Positions 40,024 through 50,079 of a stretch of 50,079 nt of DNA are shown in pieces. Source of the stretch: an uncultured Pelagibacteraceae bacterium (GTDB taxonomy: Bacteria; Pseudomonadota; Alphaproteobacteria; Pelagibacterales; Pelagibacteraceae). The notes below the pieces were generated by a model, which was not told the origin of the DNA, searched no databases, and saw only the letters and a list, made by a program, of their open reading frames with translations. The DNA is taken from assembly GCA_902522385.1 (NCBI GenBank), contig CABYVK010000009.1, positions 1 through 50,079 on the forward strand, read 5' to 3'. Both the position numbers and the translations under genes were made by a program. Position 1 is the first letter of the stretch, and every line of letters begins with the position of its first letter.

Positions 40024-41714
40024 TGGCTGATAATAAATCGAAATTTACCATAGAAGATTACAAAAGTGATTTTACATTTAAGAAAAAAGAGAATGGATTA
40101 AATATTCAATTTAATCGTGTAGCTTTTATTTTCTTTGTTTTTTTTATTATATATTTAATTTACACAATACACCTAGTTCACTTAGGTTCACGAAAGAGTA
40201 AATTAGAAAAAATAAATAATTTTCCTGCATCTAAAAATCAGCTTTATCGAGCAGACATCGTAGATATTAATGGAAATTATTTGGCTAAGACAGTTAATTC
40301 GATTGATATTGGTTTAAAAACTTCAGATATTATTAATGAAAAAAAATTACTTCTAAGCTTAAATATTATTTTTCCTGATAAAAATTTTGATGAAATTAAA
40401 AAAAAAATAAAAACTAAGAAATATTTTTATTTAGAGAAAAAAATTTCAGAAGAAAATTACGAAAAAATAATGAAATTAGGTGACAAATCTTTAGTTCCAG
40501 AAGAAAGAGTTTTAAGAATGTATCCACAAAAAAATCTTTTTAGTCATGTTTTAGGTCAGATAGATGATGCTAATAATGGTATTTCTGGATTAGAAAAATC
40601 GTTAAATGATGAACTTAGAAAATCTAAAGAGTCAATTAAACTTACTTTAGATAAAGATATTCAATTTTTAATTAGAAAAGAATTAATTAAATATCAGGAA
40701 ATTTTTGAAAGCAAAGGTAGTGCAGCTATTTTAATGGATGTTAATAATGGCAATATTTTATCATTAGTTTCTTTGCCAGATTTCAATCCAAATGAAAGAC
40801 AAAATATTACAGATTTAAATTATATTAACAGGGTAACAAAAGGGACATATGAACTTGGGTCTGTATTTAAAGCATTTACTTTTGCAAGCGCACTAAATGA
40901 AAAGGTAATTAAACCAGAGACTGAATTTTTAGATTTACCCAAATCAATTAAATGTGACAAATACAGAATAGGTGAGTACGACAATGAAATACCATCAGAT
41001 TTAACTGCAGAGCAAATTTTAATTAGATCTGGAAATATAGGATCAGTAAAAATTGCTCAAAAAGTTGGCTCAGAAAAATTTAAATTATTTTTAGAAAAAG
41101 TTGGTGTGTTAAGTGATATTGATTTTGATATTGAAGAAGTTGCTCCTCAAAAAAATTATGATTTTGGAAAATGTAGATTGGCTACAGCATCTTTTGGACA
41201 TGGAATAGCAACTACAATTCTTCAATTGGCAAAAGGTTATGCGGTTTTATCTAATGGTGGGTATGAAATTAAACCAACATTAATTTATAAAGAAAATAAT
41301 TTTAATAAAAAAAATAAAAGAATATTAAACAGAGGTATTTCAGAACAAGTTGTTAGCGCTTTAAGAAAAATTGTAAATACTGATGAAGGCACAGCTAAAT
41401 TTGCAGATGTTCAAAATTATGAAGTCGGTGGAAAAACAGGAACTGCTGATCAACCTGAGGGAGGAGCATATTCCGAAGCAAAAATAAATACTTTTGCCTC
41501 CATTTTTCCCACATCAAATCCACAATTTGTTTTTGTTGTAATGCTAGATACACCAAAAAAATCTAAAGATTATTATTATAAGTATAGACATCGAAAAGGA
41601 GGATGGAAGGGCACACTTTATAATACTGCTGGCTGGACCTCAGTAGAGGTAGCTGGAAAAGTCATAGATAAAATCGGGCCTATTTTAGCCACAAAATATA
41701 TAGAGGTTAATTAA
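40023..41714 (+). CDS. ftsI: Septal peptidoglycan transpeptidase PBP3
   Basis: A class B penicillin-binding protein of 563 residues. One membrane helix (about 35-60) is followed by the PBP dimer domain and the transpeptidase with all three motifs: S280-V-F-K283, S336-G-N338 and K471-T-G473. It crosslinks new peptidoglycan at the septum together with FtsW, which is encoded further on in the same cluster. Confidence 0.96.
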   Translation: MADNKSKFTIEDYKSDFTFKKKENGLNIQFNRVAFIFFVFFIIYLIYTIHLVHLGSRKSKLEKINNFPASKNQLYRADIVDINGNYLAKTVNSIDIGLKTSDIINEKKLLLSLNIIFPDKNFDEIKKKIKTKKYFYLEKKISEENYEKIMKLGDKSLVPEERVLRMYPQKNLFSHVLGQIDDANNGISGLEKSLNDELRKSKESIKLTLDKDIQFLIRKELIKYQEIFESKGSAAILMDVNNGNILSLVSLPDFNPNERQNITDLNYINRVTKGTYELGSVFKAFTFASALNEKVIKPETEFLDLPKSIKCDKYRIGEYDNEIPSDLTAEQILIRSGNIGSVKIAQKVGSEKFKLFLEKVGVLSDIDFDIEEVAPQKNYDFGKCRLATASFGHGIATTILQLAKGYAVLSNGGYEIKPTLIYKENNFNKKNKRILNRGISEQVVSALRKIVNTDEGTAKFADVQNYEVGGKTGTADQPEGGAYSEAKINTFASIFPTSNPQFVFVVMLDTPKKSKDYYYKYRHRKGGWKGTLYNTAGWTSVEVAGKVIDKIGPILATKYIEVN

Positions 41715-41716
41715 TT

Positions 41717-44560
41717 ATGCTTCTAGGAAACTACTTTCATAACATAAATAAAAATTACAAAAATTTTTCTTTTTCAGGAATTTCATTTGACACGAAGAGT
41801 ATTAAAAAAAATAATATTTTTTTTGCAATCAAAGGTAATAGTATTGATGGTAATAAATTTATTCCCACAGCAATTAAAAAGGGATCAAAAATTATTGTTA
41901 CTGAAAGAAAAACAAATCAATTCCAAAATGGAATTTTGTATATTCATACAAAGAATGTAAGAAAACTATTAGCTGAAACTGCTTTTAAAATTTATAATAA
42001 AAAACCAAAAAATTTAATTGCAGTTACTGGTACTAACGGAAAATCATCTGTTGTAGATTTTTATTATCAAATATTAAAATTAAATAATAAAAAAGGTGCT
42101 TCAATTGGCACATTAGGTGTTAAATCAAAAAATATTAATTTAAATTTATCTAATACAACTATAGATCCAATAAAATTGGCTAAAATATTAAGCAGGTTAA
42201 AAAATCTAAAAATAGAAAATGTAATTATGGAAGCCTCAAGCCATGGTTTAAAGCAAAATAGATTAGATGGTTTAAACTTTAATTCAGGTATTTTTACTAA
42301 TTTATCTCAGGATCATCTTGATTATCATAAAAATTTAAAAAACTATTTAAATGCAAAACTTTATTTATTTGAAAACTTAATTTCAAAAAGAGGAAATATA
42401 ATTACAGATCAATTAATACCTGAGTTTAAAAAAATTAAAAAAATTGCAATTAATAAGAAATTAAAATTACATTCACTAAATGATAAGAAAAATAATCTAA
42501 CGCTTTTATCTCATAATTTTAAAGGAGAGGGTCAATTTCTTAGAATTAAATTATACAACTCAATAAGGGATATAAATTTAAATTTAATTGGAAAAATACA
42601 ATTAAAAAATGTTTTGATGGCAATAATTGCAGCAAAATATAGCGGTATTAGTTTAGATAAAATTTTAAATACGATTCCAAAATTAAAACCAGTTGAGGGA
42701 AGGTTAGAAAAAATTGGTAAAATTAAAAATCAATCAAAAGTAATTCTTGATTATGCTCATACACCCGATGCTCTAAAAACGTGTCTTCTAAATCTTAGAG
42801 AACAATTTCCTAATAAAACAATCACAGTTCTATTCGGTTGTGGGGGAAATAGGGATCAAAATAAAAGATCAAAAATGGGAAAAATAGCTAGTGATTTTGC
42901 AGATAGTATAATTCTTACAAATGATAATCCTAGATTTGAAAATCCTCAAAAAATAAGAAGAGATATAAAAAAGGGAATTAAAAAAAAGAGGATTGCCGAA
43001 ATATCTAATAGAGCAATAGCGATAACTCAAGCTATTCTTAATTTGAATTCAGGAGAGATTTTGTTAGTTGCTGGAAAAGGCCATGAGAAAACACAAGATA
43101 TTGGAAATAAGAAAATTTTATTTTCAGATAGAAAGGTAATTCTAAATGCTATTAAAAATAAAAATGATAATTTATCAGATAATCTAAAATTAAATATAGT
43201 TAAAGAAGCAGCTAAAATTAAAAAATTCTCTTCATCTACATCTTTAAAAATGGCAAGAATTAATTCTCGTGAAGTTAATAAAGACGATATTTTTTTTGCC
43301 ATTAGAGGAAAAAAAAATGATGGTAATAAATATGTTGCGCAATCATTCAATAGAAAAGCATCGTTAGCTGTAGTAAATAAAATCCAAAATAAATTAAATA
43401 AAAATCGTCAGATTAAAGTAAAAAATACTTTAAAATTCTTAACAGATATTTCAAAAACTTTTAGAAAATGCATTGACACAAATATTATAGCTATCACTGG
43501 CAGTTGTGGCAAAACTACACTCAAAGAATTGTTGGGTAATGTTTTAAGTAAAATTTCAAAAGTAAGTATTTCTCCAAAATCTTATAACAATAAATTTGGG
43601 GTTCCTTTAAGTCTTTTTAATTTAAAACAAAATGATGAATTTGGAATTTTAGAAATTGGAATGGATAAAAAAGGAGAAATTCATTATTTGTCAAAAATAA
43701 TAAAACCAGATGTTGGTGTGATAACAAATATAAATTATGCACATGCTAAAAATTTTAAAAATATAAAACAAATTGCTTTAGCAAAATCTGAAATAATTAA
43801 TAACATAAAACCTTATGGCTATATTGTATTAAATGCAGATGACAGCTTTTTTCAATTACATAAAAAAATTGCAATAAAAAATAAGATTAAAGTAGTTTCT
43901 TTTGGAATTAAAAGTCAGAAATCAGACATTAAATTAATTAATGTAAAGCCCTTTGGAAAAAAATTTAAAATTAATATTAAATTAAATAATAAAAAAAAGT
44001 ATTTTACATTGTCTAATGATTTTCAAAACAATATATATAACACACTTTCTGCTTTAGCGGTTATTAGTATTTATAAAAATATATTTAAACTTAATGAAAA
44101 TATTTTTCTCAATTTCAAAATTCCTGGGGGCAGGGGAGACCATTCTGTAGTAAAAGTTGAAAATAAAAAAATTAATTTAATTGATCAAAGTTATAATTCA
44201 AATCCTCTATCATTAAAATCAGCAATAAAAAATTTTGATAAAATAAGTTCCAAAAAATCAAATAAATATTTATTAATTGGTGACATGTTAGAGCTTGGTG
44301 GTCATTCTAAAAAACTTCATCAATCTATTGCCCCAATAATAAATCAAACCAAGATAGATAAGGTATTTGTAAAAGGAAAATTGGCTTCAATAATATTTGA
44401 AAATATCTCAAAAGCTAAAAAAGGTAGGATTTTATTAAACAAATCTCAAATTATTGAATTGATTAGAAAAGATTTAAATAATAATGATTATTTAATGATT
44501 AAAGCCTCACTTGCGACAGGATTCAACGACATAGTAAAAGATTTGAAAGGATTACATTAA
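41717..44560 (+). CDS. MurE-MurF fusion: two Mur ligases in one protein
   Basis: A 947-residue fusion. Residues 1 to about 480 are MurE: ATP site GTNGKSS (105-111), MEASSHGL, and DNPR (403-406), which marks meso-diaminopimelate as the amino acid added. The remainder is MurF, adding D-Ala-D-Ala: GSCGKTT (595-601), then NINYAHAKNFKNI and SYNSNPLSLKSAI. There is no stop or frameshift at the junction. Such fusions are known in some bacteria. It is followed one base later by mraY. Confidence 0.95.
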   Translation: MLLGNYFHNINKNYKNFSFSGISFDTKSIKKNNIFFAIKGNSIDGNKFIPTAIKKGSKIIVTERKTNQFQNGILYIHTKNVRKLLAETAFKIYNKKPKNLIAVTGTNGKSSVVDFYYQILKLNNKKGASIGTLGVKSKNINLNLSNTTIDPIKLAKILSRLKNLKIENVIMEASSHGLKQNRLDGLNFNSGIFTNLSQDHLDYHKNLKNYLNAKLYLFENLISKRGNIITDQLIPEFKKIKKIAINKKLKLHSLNDKKNNLTLLSHNFKGEGQFLRIKLYNSIRDINLNLIGKIQLKNVLMAIIAAKYSGISLDKILNTIPKLKPVEGRLEKIGKIKNQSKVILDYAHTPDALKTCLLNLREQFPNKTITVLFGCGGNRDQNKRSKMGKIASDFADSIILTNDNPRFENPQKIRRDIKKGIKKKRIAEISNRAIAITQAILNLNSGEILLVAGKGHEKTQDIGNKKILFSDRKVILNAIKNKNDNLSDNLKLNIVKEAAKIKKFSSSTSLKMARINSREVNKDDIFFAIRGKKNDGNKYVAQSFNRKASLAVVNKIQNKLNKNRQIKVKNTLKFLTDISKTFRKCIDTNIIAITGSCGKTTLKELLGNVLSKISKVSISPKSYNNKFGVPLSLFNLKQNDEFGILEIGMDKKGEIHYLSKIIKPDVGVITNINYAHAKNFKNIKQIALAKSEIINNIKPYGYIVLNADDSFFQLHKKIAIKNKIKVVSFGIKSQKSDIKLINVKPFGKKFKINIKLNNKKKYFTLSNDFQNNIYNTLSALAVISIYKNIFKLNENIFLNFKIPGGRGDHSVVKVENKKINLIDQSYNSNPLSLKSAIKNFDKISSKKSNKYLLIGDMLELGGHSKKLHQSIAPIINQTKIDKVFVKGKLASIIFENISKAKKGRILLNKSQIIELIRKDLNNNDYLMIKASLATGFNDIVKDLKGLH

Positions 44561-45646
44561 ATGTTTTATCAATTTTTATTAAATTTTGTTGATACCTTTA
44601 GTTTTTTAAATGTATTTAAATATTTAACATTTAGAACAGGTTTATCTTTTTTTACTTCATTGGTTATTGTGCTGATTATTGGAGGTCCTTTTATTCAATT
44701 TTTTTCAAAACAAAAAATTTTAAATCCAATCCGGGACGATGGACCTGAAGATCATATAGTTAAAAAAATTGGTACACCAACAATGGGAGGTTTAATAATT
44801 TTATCCGGCTTGTTGGTATCAGTAATATTTTGGGCAGATTTATCAAATATTAATATTTTATTTTGTATCTACATAGCAATTACTTTTGGTTTATTAGGGG
44901 CATATGATGACTTTAAGAAGATTAAATTTAGCAACTCATCAGGTATTTCTTCAAAGTTTAAAATAACTTCACAAGTAATATTAGCAATTATTGGTGTAAG
45001 TTTTTTTGTTTATTTAAACGATTATCAAGATTTAAATAATTTATATTTTCCATTCTTTAAAAATTTAATCATAAACCTTGGATGGTTTTTTATACCATTT
45101 GCAATATTTGTGATTATTGGTTCGTCTAATGCTGTTAACCTTACAGATGGATTAGATGGTCTAGCAACAGTGCCCGTAATATTAGTTGCAGCATGTTTTG
45201 CATTTATAAGTTATGTTACTGGAAACATCGTATTTTCAAATTATTTACAAATACCCTACATAGAAGGAACTGGTGAAGTATCAATTTTTTGTGGTGCAAT
45301 TATTGGCTCTTGTTTAGGTTTCTTATGGTTTAATGCTCCACCTGCTAAAATTTTTATGGGTGACACAGGCTCATTATCTCTTGGAGGATCTTTAGGTGCT
45401 GTAGGAATTATCACAAAGCATGAAATTGTTTTAGCTATTACTGGCGGTCTTTTTGTACTAGAGGCAGTTTCAGTAATGGTTCAAGTAATTTCGTTTAAAC
45501 TTACTGGAAAAAGAATTTTTAAAATGGCGCCTATTCACCATCATTTTGAAAAAAAGGGATGGCCAGAGTCTACAGTTGTAATTAGGTTTTGGATCATCTC
45601 AATCATCCTGGCAATGATTGGTTTAGCTACCTTAAAATTAAGATAA
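44561..45646 (+). CDS. mraY: Phospho-MurNAc-pentapeptide translocase
   Basis: A polytopic membrane enzyme of 361 residues that puts phospho-MurNAc-pentapeptide on undecaprenyl phosphate to make lipid I. Typical marks are GTPTMGGLIIL, YDDFKKI, NAVNLTDGLDGLA (aspartates of the Mg site), FMGDTGSLSLGG and the HHHFEKKGWPE loop. Its stop overlaps the murD start as TAATG. Confidence 0.97.
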   Translation: MFYQFLLNFVDTFSFLNVFKYLTFRTGLSFFTSLVIVLIIGGPFIQFFSKQKILNPIRDDGPEDHIVKKIGTPTMGGLIILSGLLVSVIFWADLSNINILFCIYIAITFGLLGAYDDFKKIKFSNSSGISSKFKITSQVILAIIGVSFFVYLNDYQDLNNLYFPFFKNLIINLGWFFIPFAIFVIIGSSNAVNLTDGLDGLATVPVILVAACFAFISYVTGNIVFSNYLQIPYIEGTGEVSIFCGAIIGSCLGFLWFNAPPAKIFMGDTGSLSLGGSLGAVGIITKHEIVLAITGGLFVLEAVSVMVQVISFKLTGKRIFKMAPIHHHFEKKGWPESTVVIRFWIISIILAMIGLATLKLR

Positions 45647-46944
45647 TGAAAATATTTAATAATATTTTTTTAAGAAAAAAAATATTAATTTATGGTTTAG
45701 GAAAGAGTGGCATTTCATCTTATAAGTTTTTAAAAAACAAGTCTGATGTATATTTGTTTGATGACAATCAAAAAAATAAATTAAAACTTAAAAAAAAAAT
45801 AATTAAGTTCGAGCAAATTCAAAAAATAAATTTTGATAGAATTATTATTAGTCCTGGAATTGATATTTCAAATTGTAAATTATCGAATTTTTTAAAGAAA
45901 AATTCTAAAAAAATTTATACCGACCTTGATGTTTTGTTTTCATTTTATAACAATGAAAGTATTACGATTACTGGAACTAACGGTAAATCTACAACTGCTA
46001 AAATTTTACATGATGCTTTAATTGATCAAAAAAGAGACTCAAGACTTATTGGGAATATTGGAAATCCTGCGTTATCAGAAAAAAATATTACAAAAAAAAC
46101 AATCTTTGTAATAGAGGCTTCTTCTTATCAGCTAGATTACAGTAGCGTATTTAGATCAAAATATGCTGTAATTTTAAACATAACTGCAGACCACATTGAG
46201 AGACATAAAAGTTTAAAAAATTATGTAAATGCAAAATTTAAATTATTAAAATCTCAAATAAGAGGATCTTTTGCATACGTAAAAAAAGAGGATGAACTAA
46301 TAACTAAAAAATTAATTAAAAATAAATATAGTTCAAAAATCTACAGAGTACAGACATCAAGTATAGATAAAAAGTTTAATAAAATTACTAATAAATATTT
46401 TTTATCTGATGGCAATAAAGAAAATTTATCTTTTATATTAAAAATTGCTCCAAGATTAAAACTTAATTACAAAAAATTAATTAAAACTATTAATAAATTT
46501 AAAGGCCTAGATTTCAGACAACAAATTATATTTGATAAAAAAAATCTTACAATAATTAACGACTCTAAATCTACAAGTTTTGCTTCCTCGGAAAATATAT
46601 TAAAAAATTTAAATCATGCATATTGGATCTTAGGAGGAATTCCCAAAAAAGGAGATAGATTTAAACTATCAAAAATAAAGTGCGAAAATATTAAAGCCTA
46701 TATTTTTGGATCACATCATAGAAAATTTATGAAAATTTTAAAAAATAGATTAAAAATTAAAAATTTTAAAAATTTAAAAGAAACTCTTAAAGTTATTTTT
46801 TCAGAAATTAATATTCAACAATCTAAAAAAAATATTATTTTTTTCAGTCCAGCTGGAGCTTCTTTTGATAGTTTCAAAAATTTTGAAGATAGAGGGTATT
46901 ATTTTAATCAGATAATTAAAAAGTATATAAATGCAAAGCGATAG
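45646..46944 (+). CDS. murD: UDP-MurNAc-L-Ala:D-Glu ligase
   Basis: Cytoplasmic Mur ligase, 432 residues from the ATG at 45646; an upstream in-frame ATG at 45589 lies inside mraY. The N-terminal UDP-binding region has ILIYGLGKSGISSYKFL, the ATP site is GTNGKSTTAK, then VIEASSYQLDY and NDSKSTSF with LGGIPKKGD in the C-terminal domain. It adds D-glutamate to UDP-MurNAc-L-Ala. Very lysine- and asparagine-rich, as expected from the base composition. It overlaps ftsW by 14 bases. Confidence 0.95.
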   Translation: MKIFNNIFLRKKILIYGLGKSGISSYKFLKNKSDVYLFDDNQKNKLKLKKKIIKFEQIQKINFDRIIISPGIDISNCKLSNFLKKNSKKIYTDLDVLFSFYNNESITITGTNGKSTTAKILHDALIDQKRDSRLIGNIGNPALSEKNITKKTIFVIEASSYQLDYSSVFRSKYAVILNITADHIERHKSLKNYVNAKFKLLKSQIRGSFAYVKKEDELITKKLIKNKYSSKIYRVQTSSIDKKFNKITNKYFLSDGNKENLSFILKIAPRLKLNYKKLIKTINKFKGLDFRQQIIFDKKNLTIINDSKSTSFASSENILKNLNHAYWILGGIPKKGDRFKLSKIKCENIKAYIFGSHHRKFMKILKNRLKIKNFKNLKETLKVIFSEINIQQSKKNIIFFSPAGASFDSFKNFEDRGYYFNQIIKKYINAKR

Positions 46945-48052
46945 TATTGTTTACAAATTTTATTATCAGTGGTGGAAAAATATAGATAAATCTATTTTTT
47001 TACTAATAAGTTTATTATTTATTATTGGATTATTTTTTTCTTTAGTTTCAACTTCTCTAATAGCTTCTGATAAGTTAGATACCAACAGTTATTTCTTCTT
47101 TTTTAAACATTTGATTTATGTGTTAATTGGAATATCTCTTATTTTTATATTTTCCTTATTAAGTTCAGATCAATTATATAAATACTCTATTATTCTTTTT
47201 TTTATTTCACTTATTACTTTATTTTTAGTACCATTCATTGGTGTTGAAGTTAAAGGTTCTAAAAGATGGATAGACTTATTTTTCTTACCAAGATTTCAGC
47301 CAATAGAAGTTTTAAAACCATTTTTGATAATAATTTTAGCAACTATTCTATGTGATATTAAATTAAATATTTTATTTAAGTACTTGATATCTATTTTTTT
47401 GATTTCTGTCATTTCTTTACTGTTAATTGCTCAACCGGATATTGGGCAAACTTTATTAGTGGTATTTTGTTGGGCAGTCCTAATCTTCACATCAGGAATT
47501 AATATATATATTCTTTTAGGAATATTTATTGCTGGCGCGTCTTTGCTTACTTATCTTATTATTTATGTTCCAAAGTTTGATTATATCCAGGGACGTATTT
47601 TTTCATTTTTTAATAGAGAAACAGGTACTCATAACTTCCAATCTGATAAAGCAATAGAGTCAATTACAAGTGGAGGCTTTTTTGGAAAAGGTATAGGTGA
47701 AGGAGTTCTTAAAAATAGAGTTCCCGAAGCTCATACTGACTACATTATTTCAGTAATTTCTGAAGAGTTTGGTGTTGTTGCCATAATGTTAATATTATTA
47801 TTGTTTTTGATATTAATTTATATGGTTTTTAAAAAAATAAGTTTTGAGACAAATGATAAAGTTAAACTTATTTTAATAGGATCAATTAGTTTAATATTAA
47901 TGCAGGCCACAATTCATGTCGGGGTTAATATAAGATTATTTCCAACTACTGGAATGACATTACCTTTTTTAAGTTATGGCGGTTCATCGATAATAAGCAC
48001 ATCAGTATTAGGTGGGATAATTTTAAATTTAACAAAAAGAAAAATAACTTAA
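46931..48052 (+). CDS. ftsW: Septal peptidoglycan glycosyltransferase FtsW
   Basis: A SEDS-family membrane protein, 373 residues with about ten helices, that polymerises lipid II into glycan strands at the septum with FtsI. Motifs are VKGSKRWIDLFF, RFQPIEVLKPF, AQPDIGQTLLV, GKGIGEGVLKNRVPEAHTDY and TTGMTLPFLSYGGSS near the end. It lies in the usual place between murD and murG. Confidence 0.96.
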   Translation: MQSDSIVYKFYYQWWKNIDKSIFLLISLLFIIGLFFSLVSTSLIASDKLDTNSYFFFFKHLIYVLIGISLIFIFSLLSSDQLYKYSIILFFISLITLFLVPFIGVEVKGSKRWIDLFFLPRFQPIEVLKPFLIIILATILCDIKLNILFKYLISIFLISVISLLLIAQPDIGQTLLVVFCWAVLIFTSGINIYILLGIFIAGASLLTYLIIYVPKFDYIQGRIFSFFNRETGTHNFQSDKAIESITSGGFFGKGIGEGVLKNRVPEAHTDYIISVISEEFGVVAIMLILLLFLILIYMVFKKISFETNDKVKLILIGSISLILMQATIHVGVNIRLFPTTGMTLPFLSYGGSSIISTSVLGGIILNLTKRKIT

Positions 48053-48055
48053 TAA

Positions 48056-49120
48056 ATGACAAAAAAAGTTTTAATTTCCACAGGTGGATCTGGAGGTCAT
48101 GTGATACCAGCAATTACAATTTATAATCATATAAAGTATACACATGAAACCTTGATTTCTACCGATATAAGAGGTCTTGCATATTTAGACAAGGATTACA
48201 AAGTATTTATAATCGACACCCCGAAATTAAATAATTACTTTCTACTTCCTTTTTCATTTTTAAAAATATTTTTTTTAACTGTTAAATCATTTTTTATTTT
48301 AAAAAAAAATAATATTTCAATTTTAATTTCTACAGGTGGTTATATGTCTTTGCCAATATGTTTAGCAGCAAAAATATTGGGAATTAATATTTTTTTAGTT
48401 GAACCAAATATGGTTCTAGGAAGAGCAAATAAATTTTTTTTAAATTTTTCAAAAAAATTAATATGTTATTCAAAGAATTTAATTAATTTATCATCTGGAA
48501 TTAATCACAAATTAACCACTGTTAAACCTTTGATACGAAAAGAATATTATGAAGCTAGTAAGTATCAAAAACCTGATAATTTATTTACGATTATAATTAT
48601 AGGAGGTAGCCAGGGTGCAAAAATCTTTGATGAGCTTTTAAATAAATCTTTTGTAGGTGTAGCAAAACAAGTATCTATAAAAATTATCCATCAAACAAGC
48701 GAGAAAAATATTAATTTTTTAAAAAATTTTTATTCTCAAAATAATATTGAAAGTAGAGTTTTCAGTTATGATCACAATCTTAGTGAGGTTTTAAAGCAAG
48801 GAGACTTATGTATAACAAGAGCTGGAGCGTCTAGTTTAGCTGAACTATCATTTTTAAATATTCCATTTATAGCAATACCACTTCCATCATCAAAAGATAA
48901 TCATCAGTATGAAAATGCAAAATATTATGAGGAACAGGATTGTTGCTGGATAATTGATCAAAAAATTTTTGACGACCGAAAATTTGAAAAATTTTTGCTA
49001 AAATTGACAAATAAAAGTCAGGATTACATGACAAAAAAAAATAATTTACAGAAATTAAATTATCAAAATACATGGAATAATGTTAATCACAAAATGTTAA
49101 AAATTATTAATGAAAATTAA
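48056..49120 (+). CDS. murG: Lipid II synthase MurG (GlcNAc transferase)
   Basis: A GT-B glycosyltransferase of 354 residues at the inner face of the membrane, adding GlcNAc to lipid I. It has the N-terminal GGSGGHVIPAI loop, ISTGGYMSLPICLAAK, EPNMVLGRANKF, IIGGSQGAKIFDELL, and the donor-binding CITRAGASSLAELSFLNIPFI with NHQYENAKY. It overlaps the murC start by 11 bases. Confidence 0.96.
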   Translation: MTKKVLISTGGSGGHVIPAITIYNHIKYTHETLISTDIRGLAYLDKDYKVFIIDTPKLNNYFLLPFSFLKIFFLTVKSFFILKKNNISILISTGGYMSLPICLAAKILGINIFLVEPNMVLGRANKFFLNFSKKLICYSKNLINLSSGINHKLTTVKPLIRKEYYEASKYQKPDNLFTIIIIGGSQGAKIFDELLNKSFVGVAKQVSIKIIHQTSEKNINFLKNFYSQNNIESRVFSYDHNLSEVLKQGDLCITRAGASSLAELSFLNIPFIAIPLPSSKDNHQYENAKYYEEQDCCWIIDQKIFDDRKFEKFLLKLTNKSQDYMTKKNNLQKLNYQNTWNNVNHKMLKIINEN

Positions 49121-50079
49121 ATTAGCAAAAACAGAACTGATACATTTCGTTGGAATAGGTGGAATAGGTATGAGTGGCTTAGCACTTATTATGAAAGGTA
49201 AAGGTTTTAAAGTTCAAGGTAGCGATATTGCAAATAATAAAAATATTGAAAGATTAAGAAAAGAAAAAATAAAAGTTTTCATTGGACATAAGAAACAAAA
49301 TATAGAAAACGGGACTATCCTAGTTGTGTCTTCTGCTATTAAAAAAAATAATCCAGAGCTTCTTGCGGCCAAAAAAAAACAATTACCTATATATAAAAGG
49401 GGAGAAATGTTGGCCAACATTGTCTCTTTAACAAAAAATATTGTAGTTGTTGGTTCACACGGCAAAACTACAACAACATCATTGATAGCTTCTATATTTC
49501 AAGAGACAAAAATCGATCCCACAATCATCAATGGTGGAGTAATAAATTCGATTAATAATTCGGCAAAGCTTGGAAAAAGTGATTGGTCTATTTTAGAAGC
49601 AGACGAATCTGATGGAAGTTTTGTTTACATACCTCCAACATACTCAATCATCACTAACATAGATCGAGAGCATATGGATTATTATGGCACTATGGATAAA
49701 TTAAATAAATATTTTGAAAATTTTGTTAATAAAGTCCCCTCATTTGGAAAATCATTTATTTGTTTAGATGACAAAAATAACCGAAATTTAATTAAAAATA
49801 TCAAAAATAAAAACTTCTATACATATGGTCTGGATAAAAAATCAAATTTTTGTATAAAAAATATAAAACAATTAAAAGAATTCTCTGCGTTTGACTTAAA
49901 AATAAAATTACCTAATAAAAAAAACCAAATAATAAAAAAATTCAAAATTCCGTTATTGGGAAATCATAACATTAGAAATTCTGTAGCTGCGGCAGCATTA
50001 GCGTTAACAGTAGGGTTACCAATTAACAATATTAAAAAAGGACTTAAAAATTTTAAAGGAGTTCAAAGAAGATTTAATA
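49110..50079 (+). CDS. murC: UDP-MurNAc:L-alanine ligase (partial)
   Basis: Begins at the ATG at 49110 within the murG end and runs open to the window edge (323 residues of an expected 460-480). The N-terminal UDP-binding loop is HFVGIGGIGMSGLA, the ATP site GSHGKTTTTS, then EADESDGSF, NIDREHMDYY and, at the cut, FKGVQRRF. It adds L-alanine to UDP-MurNAc. The usual next genes (murB, ddl, ftsQ, ftsA) would lie beyond the window. Confidence 0.96.
   Translation, partial: MKIKLAKTELIHFVGIGGIGMSGLALIMKGKGFKVQGSDIANNKNIERLRKEKIKVFIGHKKQNIENGTILVVSSAIKKNNPELLAAKKKQLPIYKRGEMLANIVSLTKNIVVVGSHGKTTTTSLIASIFQETKIDPTIINGGVINSINNSAKLGKSDWSILEADESDGSFVYIPPTYSIITNIDREHMDYYGTMDKLNKYFENFVNKVPSFGKSFICLDDKNNRNLIKNIKNKNFYTYGLDKKSNFCIKNIKQLKEFSAFDLKIKLPNKKNQIIKKFKIPLLGNHNIRNSVAAAALALTVGLPINNIKKGLKNFKGVQRRFN

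Noticed and set aside
41717..44560. The murE-murF joint as a sequencing frameshift that fused two genes
   Set aside because: The reading frame is continuous, with sensible linker sequence and no homopolymer jump needed; both halves keep full motifs.

Overview
The window looks like a chromosome segment from a SAR11-type alphaproteobacterium (Pelagibacterales). The basis is very A+T-rich DNA, almost no intergenic space (many genes overlap by 1-23 bases), and alphaproteobacterial families and neighbourhoods: an ELM1-family protein, an Anbu proteasome-like protease, a MarR/OmpR/histidine-kinase row beside ilvE, and yqeY-dnaG-rpoD. This is inference from gene content; no 16S rRNA gene is present.

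1-4400: minus-strand lgt-midA pair (midA cut by the window start), a small UbiK-like gene, then a marR-ompR-envZ-like regulatory operon. 4401-15021: ilvE; a minus-strand operon uvrB, FolM-like reductase, an unlisted-size 48-residue membrane protein, folB, uvrC, pgsA; an aminotransferase, two NAD(P)-binding oxidoreductases and trxB. 15043-18936: an ELM1-family gene with a 2OG-Fe(II) oxygenase, and a divergent pair of Anbu protease and circularly permuted ATP-grasp. 18939-27673: carA-carB, then yqeY-dnaG-rpoD with a tRNA-Val gene 4 bases after the rpoD stop.

27733-31863 is the accessory part and the most interesting region. Two short elements lie in tandem against a CAU-anticodon tRNA gene (tRNA-Ile2 by its acceptor stem). 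Each boundary carries a 40-base copy of the tRNA 5' half ending in the anticodon loop. Each element has, just inside each end, a paired TTACCAAC motif, four copies in all. The first element carries a PrsW-family membrane protein. The second carries a cytosine-5 methyltransferase, a putative restriction endonuclease and two unknown small genes. Neither holds a recombinase, so they look like non-autonomous cargo cassettes moved in trans, and each brings its own promoter plus 5' half to rebuild the tRNA.

31888-36409: mlaA-mlaC, an Amidase_2 gene, the RNase P RNA gene, and a NodU/CmcH-family carbamoyltransferase. 36671-50079: a division and cell-wall (dcw) cluster in one direction: mraZ, ftsZ, rsmH, ftsL, ftsI, a murE-murF fusion, mraY, murD, ftsW, murG, murC (cut by the window end). 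A promoter overlapped by three MraZ-type boxes precedes it. The ftsZ position, second in the cluster, is unusual.
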